Shown here: positions 5,582 to 9,773 of the stretch, one piece after another
How positions within the stretch are numbered: position 1 is the first letter of the stretch
Layout: each line of letters begins with the position of its first letter
DNA from: Thioalkalivibrio sp.
GTDB lineage: Bacteria; Pseudomonadota; Gammaproteobacteria; Ectothiorhodospirales; Ectothiorhodospiraceae
Assembly (NCBI GenBank): GCA_003555285.1
Contig: PWGH01000076.1
Span: 1 to 9,773 of the forward strand
Reading direction: 5' to 3'
DNA: 9,773 nt
Program-made: the position numbers and the translations under genes
The notes under the pieces: model-generated
Told to the model about the DNA's origin: nothing
The model's input: the letters and a program-made list of their open reading frames with translations, nothing else
The model's database searches: none

Positions 5582-5965
5582 CGCCTCCTCGAGGTGCTGC
5601 CGGACGCACGACTGCTGGTGAGTGTCGCGAGCCGGGATGCCAGCCGTCTGCCGGTGGCGCTGGGCTATGCGCAGGCGGCGCAGGCACTCGGCGTGCGTCC
5701 CGCGCACATCGTGGTGCTGGACACCCCGGTCGACACTGTGCAGGAGGCCTACGCGGTGCGGGACGTGCTCGCGGACGGCGAGCGCTTCTTCCGGGTGACG
5801 TCGGCCTCGCATAGGCGGCGTGCGGTGCGCCACTTCGAGCGCGCGGGACTGGAACCGACTCCGGCGCCGACGGGATTCAAGACCGGCAGCGAGCGGGTGC
5901 GGACGCCGGCGTACTGGGTGCCGTCGGCCGGCCACCTGCGCAAGACGGAGCGGGTGGTCTTGTAG
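5582..5965 (+). pseudogene. elyC/ydcF-like 3' fragment, copy C, ended by a REP
   Basis: Homology begins at RLLEVLPDARLLVSVASRD, slightly further 5' than in copies B and D, and continues through LPVALGYAQAAQALGV, HIVVLDTPVDTVQEAYAV, FRVTSASHRRRAVRHFERAG and YWVPSAGHLRKTERVVL. It is the most diverged of the long copies: GGS is VAS, FVLVTSA is FFRVTSA, and the LTGRDGPDRL loop is replaced. The normal last dozen codons after LRKTERxV are lost, and the frame stops at TAG 5963-5965, which belongs to the REP hairpin starting at 5961. It begins about 80 bp upstream of the tacA promoter region, back to back with it. Confidence 0.78.
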
Positions 5966-6035
5966 GAGCGTGCCTCGCACGCGAATGGGCATTGGTTTAG
6001 GCCCGGGCGTTCGGCGCGCCTCAGACGTTCGGGGT
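5961..6035 (+). repeat. REP hairpin 2 with its GC-rich tail
   Basis: This repeats the core of REP 1: TGTAGGAGCGTGCCTCGCAC then GCGAA, with stem GCGTGC (5968-5973) and GCACGC (5977-5982). The following stretch GGCCCGGGCGTTCGGCGCGC resembles the one near 7863. The element fills the gap between copy C and the 3' end of hepT, placing it between converging reading frames. Confidence 0.72.
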
Positions 6036-6083
6036 CAGGGCTCGTCTGCAAGGTGCGCGATGGGCGTGGGTGTTGCGCGTCGT

Positions 6084-6494
6084 TCAGAGCTTCGCGGCCA
6101 CCTCGCGGGCGAAGGTGCGGAAGTCGTCGAGGTGGCGCGAGCATACGGCGTGGACGATGTCCCAGTTGATGCGCTCATAGTTGTGCACGGCGATGTTGCG
6201 AAAGCCGACGGCCTTTTTCAGCCGATCCGCGAGGGCGCCATCGACCACTTTGCCTTCGGCGAGGCGGTCGAAGGTTTCGCCCATGGTGCCGGGTGGTGGC
6301 AGGTCGAGTGCGGTGATCAAGTGAGCACCGATGTCGACGCATTGTTGGACAGCGCGGGACAGGTTCAGGGCGATGATGTCCTGGCTATCCGGGTCCCGGG
6401 CGAGGGCGCCGGCGTGCTCGGGGCAGCGGTCTGCGACGCGGTTTACGCAGTAGCGCAGGGTCTCGAGCTTCTGTTCGATTACGCGTCGATCCAT
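6084..6494 (-). CDS. hepT: HepT-family (DUF86) RNase toxin
   Basis: This 136-residue helical HEPN protein has the RX4HXY motif RNIAVHNY at residues 99-106 (R99, H104, Y106), the RNase centre of HepT toxins, in the usual context FRNIAVHNYERIN. The ATG at 6494 gives the family start MDRRVIEQKLETLRYCVNRV; an upstream extension to 6572 is Pro/Arg-rich and unlike the family. It overlaps the 3' end of mntA by 16 nt, so the operon order is mntA then hepT. In studied pairs, HepT cleaves RNA or tRNA and is silenced when MntA adds AMP units to the Tyr of this motif. That tyrosine is kept here, so the regulation is expected to work. It appears intact. Confidence 0.9.
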   Translation of the reverse strand: MDRRVIEQKLETLRYCVNRVADRCPEHAGALARDPDSQDIIALNLSRAVQQCVDIGAHLITALDLPPPGTMGETFDRLAEGKVVDGALADRLKKAVGFRNIAVHNYERINWDIVHAVCSRHLDDFRTFAREVAAKL

Positions 6495-6877
6495 GTCCGC
6501 CTCCGTTCGGCGAGGATACGGTCGCGGTAGGGGACGAAGTCGGCTTGGTCGAGCAGGTGGCGGGTGAGCCAACGGGCGTGGACTTCGTCGCTGCCCTTGA
6601 GCCGAATGCCGGTAGTGAGAATCTGCCCGAGCAGGGGCTCACCGGCTTGCGTGAGATCCACCAGGTCCACGGGGCGGCCCGTGGCGGAGGCCAATTGCTC
6701 GATGAGTGCAATCCGGGCTTCGGCGGGAAGCGGCGAGCCGGTACTGACCGCCAGATCGATGTCGCTGTGCGGCTGGGCGGCATCGCGTGCGAGCGACCCG
6801 AACAGGATGATGAGCTCGAACTCGGCGTGGTGCTGCAACACGCTTCGGATGCGCGCCATTTCGCTGTCTGCCTTCAT
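6479..6877 (-). CDS. mntA: MntA-family nucleotidyltransferase antitoxin
   Basis: This 132-residue minimal nucleotidyltransferase carries GSX10DXD exactly: G27-S28, ten residues, D39-I-D41, in LIILFGSLARDAAQPHSDIDLAV. A third carboxylate candidate is D71 (RPVDLVDL). Family members act as antitoxins that AMPylate the HepT tyrosine. The ATG at 6877 (MKADSEMARIRSVLQHH) leaves the normal spacing of about 26 residues before the GS motif. The frame remains open to 7183, but that part reads antisense through elyC copy D and REP DNA. The promoter must therefore lie in or beside copy D. TGCTAGACT on the minus strand, about 20 nt upstream of the ATG, resembles an extended -10, without a good -35. Confidence 0.9.
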   Translation of the reverse strand: MKADSEMARIRSVLQHHAEFELIILFGSLARDAAQPHSDIDLAVSTGSPLPAEARIALIEQLASATGRPVDLVDLTQAGEPLLGQILTTGIRLKGSDEVHARWLTRHLLDQADFVPYRDRILAERRRTWIDA

Positions 6878-6899
6878 GCGCCTGAGTCTAGCAGTTGTC

Positions 6900-7000
6900 G
6901 CACGGCGCAGGGTTACGCACAGGCGGCGCAGGCGCTGGGGGTGGATCCCGCGCGCATCGGGGTGCTGGGGACACGCCGGTCGATGTCGCGCAGGCGGCGT
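6900..7000 (+). pseudogene. elyC/ydcF-like internal fragment, copy D, frameshifted
   Basis: About 100 bp match the middle of the gene: AQGYAQAAQALGVDPARIGVL, then two extra G bases near 6967-6970 shift the frame, after which TPVDVAQAAFASG continues in another frame. Compared with copy B the left end lacks 9 bp between two GGCGC repeats, a slippage deletion. The right end runs into inverted REP hairpins at 7001. It is a remnant, and it probably supplies the DNA upstream of the minus-strand mntA gene. Confidence 0.7.
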
Positions 7001-7054
7001 TCGCGAGCGGGGCTCGCTGCTCCGGGGAGGGTCGCGAGCGGGTTCGCCTACAGG
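7001..7054 (-). repeat. Two REP hairpins in reverse orientation
   Basis: GCGAGC-GGG-GCTCGC (7003-7017) is a perfect 6-bp stem. A second copy at 7032-7053 (TCGCGAGCGGGTTCGCCTAC) reads on the minus strand as a TGTAGGCGAA...CGCGA REP. They follow directly after elyC copy D and fill the space before the vapC 3' end, so D is truncated by REP DNA much as copy C is. Confidence 0.6.
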
Positions 7055-7088
7055 AGGCGGCGCAGGGTCAACTGGGTATTCGATGTCG

Positions 7089-7499
7089 CTATCCGGGCAG
7101 GTCAGACAAATACTCCTCCGGGGTGATGGCCGGTACTGGGGAGTCCCGGAAGTCGCGCACGTTTCGGGTGACGACGACATCACAGCCGGCTGACTCGGCA
7201 GCGGCCGCTACAACCGCGTCTTCGAAATCGGGCCAGCCGAGCGTGTGAGCCCGCATCAGCTCGGCCTTGCCAACGGTCGCGACGTTAAACCAGTCCAGCA
7301 GCCATCCAATGACCTTGGAGGCCGTCGCCTGATCCTGATAGCGGCTCACGATGAAGTGGATGGTCGTCATCGCATGGGCGGGTAAGGCTGCAGCGATCTG
7401 CCGGCGGACGATTCGATCCAGAACGGTCGCTGAGGCCTGGTAATGGGGTTGCCGCTTCTGGATAACATCCAGAACGATGTTGGTATCCAGCAGAATCAT
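7089..7499 (-). CDS. vapC: PIN-domain toxin, VapC type
   Basis: This 136-residue PIN ribonuclease starts MILLDTNIVLDV, with the first catalytic Asp at residue 5. The second cluster is PDFEDAVVAAAAES (90-103; D91, D94), followed by the strand CDVVVTRNVRDF (106-117) with D117. The TTIHFIVSR segment near residues 45-53 resembles the PIN_3 subgroup, which lacks the usual early Glu. VapC-type PIN proteins cut tRNA or rRNA and are Mg-dependent. Its start overlaps the antitoxin stop by ATGA (7496-7499), confirming the pair and the start. The C-terminus (PEEYLSDLPG) is complete and the gene appears intact. The RNA target is unknown. Confidence 0.9.
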   Translation of the reverse strand: MILLDTNIVLDVIQKRQPHYQASATVLDRIVRRQIAAALPAHAMTTIHFIVSRYQDQATASKVIGWLLDWFNVATVGKAELMRAHTLGWPDFEDAVVAAAAESAGCDVVVTRNVRDFRDSPVPAITPEEYLSDLPG

Positions 7500-7738
7500 C
7501 GATGCTTGGATTCCAGGTGCCGTCGATATTCCGCCTTGGCATCAACATCCGCTGGCACCAGGGCCGTCAGGAACTCGACCTCTGGCGAAAGGGCCTGCGG
7601 TTCCCGCGAACGCATCCGACGGAGGTAGCGATCGATCACCTCGGTGACCGTGAGGCCATGGGCCCTGGCATACGCCTTGGCGAACTCCACGTCTTGCTTG
7701 GGCAGGCGCACAGTCAGTTTGGTGCTTTTGTCTTCCAT
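7496..7738 (-). CDS. Ribbon-helix-helix antitoxin of the PIN toxin, VapB-like
   Basis: This 80-residue protein starts at ATG 7738: MEDKSTKLTVRLPKQDVEFA. STKLTVRLPKQDVEFAKAYARAHGLTVTEVIDRYLRRM, about residues 5-43, is an RHH domain with strand TKLTVRLP, helix 1 and a second helix beginning TVTEVIDRYL, as in small DUF6364/CopG-like antitoxins. The C-terminal segment (SPEVEFLTALVPAD) is the likely toxin-binding part. A purine run (AGGAAG on the minus strand) just upstream gives a fair ribosome binding site. The frame extends upstream to 7957 through REP-type DNA, which is why the shorter start is chosen. It is the first gene of the pair and overlaps vapC by ATGA. Confidence 0.85.
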   Translation of the reverse strand: MEDKSTKLTVRLPKQDVEFAKAYARAHGLTVTEVIDRYLRRMRSREPQALSPEVEFLTALVPADVDAKAEYRRHLESKHR

Positions 7739-7825
7739 GTGGGGCTTCCTCGGGTACGGCTGGTTCCGCAAAATTGTACGGCAGGTGGTGCGGTCGTGCA
7801 CCCGGACTGTCCACCAAGGCAATGC

Positions 7826-8026
7826 TGGAGCGTGCCTTGTGCGCGAATGGGGGTGGGTCTGAGGCCGGGCGTTGGGGGCGCCCGCTGCGCGGGCGTTCGC
7901 TTGCAGGCAAGCGCCTACAGGGGGGCTGGGGTGGTTTTGTAGGAGCGTGCCTCGCACGCGAATCGGCGTTGGGGAGGCCCTTGCGGTTGTCGCGCCTTCG
8001 GCGCGGTCGTGAGCGAGGCTCGCCTA
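7826..8026. repeat. REP cluster in both orientations (BIME-like)
   Basis: Four hairpins lie in this otherwise gene-free 427-bp gap (7739-8165). They are a degenerate forward REP at 7826-7848, a reverse REP at 7896-7919 with a 7-bp stem CGCTTGC/GCAAGCG, a perfect forward REP at 7938-7962 (same core as REPs 1 and 2), and a reverse REP at 8007-8026 with GCGAG/CTCGC arms. Pairs of opposite orientation make larger cruciform-capable units, as in Pseudomonas BIMEs. A further short stem, GCGCC-TTC-GGCGC, lies near 7992-8004. The cluster separates the two divergent PIN-toxin modules. Confidence 0.7.
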
Positions 8027-8136
8027 CGGGGGCGCACCCGACTTGGCCTTCCATGCGCCGCTGAATCGCCTCGGGAGATGTCCACTGACCTCGAATGGCA
8101 TCCATTACAGCGCCAATCGTTGACGCCTAAACGCGA

Positions 8137-8160
8137 GTTCCTTACGCTGAGGTAAGGAAC
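8137..8160. promoter_or_regulatory. Perfect inverted repeat over the ribosome binding site of the AbrB-type antitoxin
   Basis: GTTCCTTAC (8137-8145) and GTAAGGAAC (8152-8160) form 9-bp arms around GCTGAG, ending 5 bp before the ATG at 8166. The right arm contains the Shine-Dalgarno TAAGGA. It can serve as a DNA operator for the AbrB-type antitoxin, and as RNA it could fold to hide the ribosome binding site. Confidence 0.6.
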
Positions 8161-8165
8161 ACCGA

Positions 8166-8432
8166 ATGAGTAAGGCCATTGGAATGACTACAGCCACTCT
8201 CACCAGCAAAGGGCAGATCACCATCCCCAAGGAAATCCGGGAGCAACTGCTGCTGCACGCAGGTGACAAGATCAACTTCAGTCTGACCGAGGCTGGCGAT
8301 GTCCTCCTCAGGCCGGTGACGCGTCGGGTCGATGAGGTCTTCGGGCGGCTCAGAAAGCCGGGACAGCCGGCGCTGACCCCGGCGGAGATGGACGCTGCGA
8401 TTCATCAGCGGATGAAAAAAAGCGCGACATGA
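8166..8432 (+). CDS. vapB: AbrB/MazE-family (SpoVT-like) antitoxin
   Basis: This 88-residue protein has the swapped-hairpin AbrB domain at residues 7-52: MTTATLTSKGQITIPKEIRE, then LLHAGDKINFSLTEAGDVLLRPV. SKGQITIPKEIR is the classic motif. The C-terminal half (VDEVFGRLRKPGQPALTPAE) is the usual VapC-binding tail of such antitoxins. ATG 8166 is preceded by TAAGGAA at good spacing; a second ATG at residue 7 could also serve and lies exactly at the domain start. It probably represses its own operon via the palindrome upstream. Its stop overlaps the toxin start (ATGA, 8429-8432). Confidence 0.9.
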   Translation: MSKAIGMTTATLTSKGQITIPKEIREQLLLHAGDKINFSLTEAGDVLLRPVTRRVDEVFGRLRKPGQPALTPAEMDAAIHQRMKKSAT

Positions 8433-8830
8433 AAGCGATCGACACCAACATTTTGGTGCGCTTTCTGGTGAATGATGATCCGGCACAAGGGCAGCAGGTG
8501 CGGCAGCTTTTCTCGGGCGCTGAGCGGCAACGCTCGACCTATTTTGTGCCCCTCCTCGTCGTGCTGGAGAGCATCTGGGTACTGGCGTCCGCCTACCAGG
8601 TAGGGCGCAACGAGCTGATTGAGGTATTCAGCGATTTGTTGTTATTGCCCGTTCTCGAATTCGAACAGCGCGAAGCTGTGCAGGCGATGCTGCAGACGGC
8701 TGGGAACGACCCGCCGGATTTGCCTGATCTCCTGATTGCGAAAAGTGCGCTGCGGAACGGTTGTGACGGCATTGTGACCTTCGACAAAAAGGCCGCGCGA
8801 AGCGATGCCTTCGAGTTGTTGGCACCCTGA
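8429..8830 (+). CDS. vapC: PIN-domain toxin, VapC type
   Basis: This 133-residue PIN RNase begins MKAIDTNILVRFLVNDDPAQ, typical of VapC partners of AbrB-type antitoxins. Acidic residues fit the catalytic set: D5, E47 in VVLESIWVL, D97/D100 in PPDLPDLLIAKSA, and D119 in GIVTFDKKA. Length and C-terminal FELLAP are normal, so it appears intact. It belongs to a different PIN subgroup from the toxin at 7089-7499: that one lacks the early Glu and has TRNVRDF in place of TFDKKA, so the two modules were acquired separately rather than by duplication. The stop is followed about 23 bp later by the second 23-bp repeat array. Confidence 0.92.
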   Translation: MKAIDTNILVRFLVNDDPAQGQQVRQLFSGAERQRSTYFVPLLVVLESIWVLASAYQVGRNELIEVFSDLLLLPVLEFEQREAVQAMLQTAGNDPPDLPDLLIAKSALRNGCDGIVTFDKKAARSDAFELLAP

Positions 8831-8853
8831 TCGACGACCCATGCGTATTCCGC

Positions 8854-8945
8854 GGAAGTTGGCCACCCATTCCGCGTGAAGCGGTCGGTGGATTCCACGC
8901 GAAGCCGGCCACTCTTTCCGGAAATGCCGGCCACCCGGGCATCGG
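8854..8945. repeat. Four tandem 23-bp repeats, array 2 (copy of 4069-4160)
   Basis: Units start at 8854, 8877, 8900 and 8923 and match those at 4069-4160 in order and phase. The similarity goes on past the array through ACGCGGGTTGG and CGGGTCCTCGG and into the elyC tail, so the array and the tail form one composite repeat of about 200 bp present twice in the window. Confidence 0.7.
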
Positions 8946-8982
8946 AGTGCAGTGACGCGGGTTGGCATGGGTACGGGAACCG

Positions 8983-9125
8983 GGTCCTCGGGTCAGGCCG
9001 TCGGGCCGACACGGCGCCGGTGGCGCACGGCTATGCCGCGCCCGCGCAGGCACTGCGCAAGACGGCGCGGGCGGTGTAAGAATACGCGGGATTGTGGGCG
9101 TGGTCCCTGGACCACCGGGGCCTGA
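8983..9125 (+). pseudogene. elyC/ydcF-like 3' fragment, copy E, with internal deletion
   Basis: The frame reads LGSGRRADTAPVAHGYAAPAQAL and then jumps at 9054-9055 straight to RKTARAV, skipping about 105 codons present in copy A. A stop (TAA) follows immediately. Without it the frame would go on EYAGLWAWSLDHRG, which matches the natural C-terminus of copies A and B. The join lies at GCACTG, a sequence similar to that found at both ends of the missing part, so deletion by short homology is likely. This is the last elyC copy before the glycan gene and may mark the original 3' end of the locus. Confidence 0.72.
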
Positions 9126-9140
9126 GGCGCGGGCAGGGGT

Positions 9141-9170
9141 GGCAGGAGCGGCTTCCGGGCCGCGACTCCG
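9141..9170. repeat. REP-like hairpin after copy E
   Basis: GGAGCGGCTTCCGGGCCGCG contains stem GCGGC (9148-9152) and GCCGC (9159-9163). It resembles the GTAGGAGCGGCTTC...GCCGCGA class of REPs, which differs in stem sequence from the other REPs of the window. It lies between the elyC remnant and the aminotransferase gene. No promoter can be singled out in 9126-9253. Confidence 0.35.
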
Positions 9171-9253
9171 GGTGCGCCGTCGCGGCGTGTCCGGGGCCAA
9201 TCGCGGCCGCAGGCGCACGCCGCTGCCGCCAGACCGACCGGAAGAGGAACGGG

Positions 9254-9773
9254 ATGCGCGAACTCGACGCACTGATGGCCGAAATTCGGGCGATCTACGG
9301 GGACGGCCCGGTGCCGCTGCACCGGCCGGTGTTTGCAGGCGACGAACGCCGGTTCCTGGTGGAGTGTGTCGATTCGACCTTCGTGTCCTCGGTGGGCCCG
9401 ATGGTCGACGCGTTCGAGGCGCAAGTGGCAGCCTTCACCGGTGCGCGGTTCGCGGTGGCGACCGTGAATGGCACGGCAGCGCTGCACATGGCGCTGCAGC
9501 TTGCCGGCGTCGCGTCGGAGGAGGAGGTGATCACCCAGCCGCTGACCTTCATCGCCACCTGCAATGCCGTGCGCTACGGTGGCGCGTGGCCTGTGTTCGT
9601 GGACGTGGACCGGGACACGCTGGGCCTGAGCCCGGCGGCGTTGCGCGCGTTTCTCGAACGCCACGCCGAGCGGCGCGAGGACGGCTGCTACAACCGGACG
9701 ACCGGGCGCCGGCTGGCGGCCTGCCTTCCGGTGCACAGCTTCGGGCACCCCTGCCGGATCGCGGAAATCGCGG
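9254..9773 (+). CDS. LegC-family PLP-dependent nucleotide-sugar aminotransferase (5' part)
   Basis: The frame starts at ATG 9254 and is open to the window edge (173 codons visible). A ribosome binding site (AGAGG at 9243-9247) lies 6 bp upstream. The sequence follows the DegT/DnrJ/EryC1/StrS fold, LegC branch: VPLHRPVFAGDERRFLVECV, STFVSSVGPMVDAFEAQVAA, ATVNGTAALHMALQLAGV (cofactor-phosphate region), EVITQPLTFIATCNAVRYGG, PVFVDVDRDTLGLSP. The catalytic lysine would lie beyond the window. LegC-type enzymes transfer an amino group to C4 of a UDP-4-keto-6-deoxy amino sugar, a step towards legionaminic-type nonulosonic acids or other surface amino sugars in the cytoplasm. No dehydratase partner is seen upstream, so it is probably the first gene of a glycan operon running to the right. 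Confidence 0.88.
   Translation, partial: MRELDALMAEIRAIYGDGPVPLHRPVFAGDERRFLVECVDSTFVSSVGPMVDAFEAQVAAFTGARFAVATVNGTAALHMALQLAGVASEEEVITQPLTFIATCNAVRYGGAWPVFVDVDRDTLGLSPAALRAFLERHAERREDGCYNRTTGRRLAACLPVHSFGHPCRIAEIA

Noticed and set aside
1349..9125. Integron-like array of TA cassettes
   Set aside because: TA modules lie in both orientations, no integrase gene is present, and no attC-like site was seen between modules. The repeated joint is protein-coding elyC sequence.
8993..9748. 251-codon minus-strand frame opposite the aminotransferase
   Set aside because: The plus-strand LegC-type motifs are clear and in frame from a good ribosome binding site. The minus frame is an Arg/His-rich shadow that also crosses copy E and the REP-like hairpin.

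Overview
High-GC bacterial DNA, most likely from a gammaproteobacterium. The pointers are repeated tails of an ElyC/YdcF-family (DUF218) envelope gene, REP hairpins of the TGTAGGAGCG...CGCGAA type familiar from Pseudomonas/Xanthomonas-like genomes, and a LegC-type nucleotide-sugar aminotransferase at the right edge. Genus cannot be told from the sequence; a Chromatiales/Ectothiorhodospiraceae-like or Xanthomonadales-like host is only a guess.

Left flank (1-1350): a wreck of mobile DNA. It holds the last 28 codons of a probable DUF4143 ATPase, a degenerate IS200/IS605 tnpA with a right-end-like hairpin, a 42-codon ORF fragment, and two arrays of short tandem repeats (4 x 23 bp and 3 x 22 bp) resembling the multiple terminal repeats of IS21-family elements. 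No intact gene is visible between 89 and 1348.

Centre (1349-9125): six different toxin-antitoxin (TA) modules interleaved with five same-direction copies (A-E) of the 3' part of an elyC/ydcF-like gene. The order is copy A, ParDE (+), XRE antitoxin with AbiEii-type nucleotidyltransferase (+), copy B, GNAT/DUF1778 (TacT/TacA type, -), copy C, HepT/MntA (-), copy D, RHH/PIN (VapBC type, -), AbrB/PIN (VapBC type, +), copy E. All elyC copies lack the N-terminus. B-E are progressively broken by missing 5' parts, REP fusion, frameshift or internal deletion. TA modules lie in either orientation but the elyC copies are always on +. Where two TA modules share one slot, REP hairpins lie between them. 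Each TA pair has the usual tight coupling (ATGA overlaps, a 16-nt overlap, or a 2-nt gap), and three have striking palindromes upstream that look like autoregulatory operators.

Right edge (9254-9773): the start of a LegC-family PLP aminotransferase, probably the first visible gene of a surface-glycan (nonulosonic acid or amino-sugar) locus. The whole reads as a TA island built beside an envelope/glycan locus by repeated insertion or recombination at the 3' end of an elyC-like gene.
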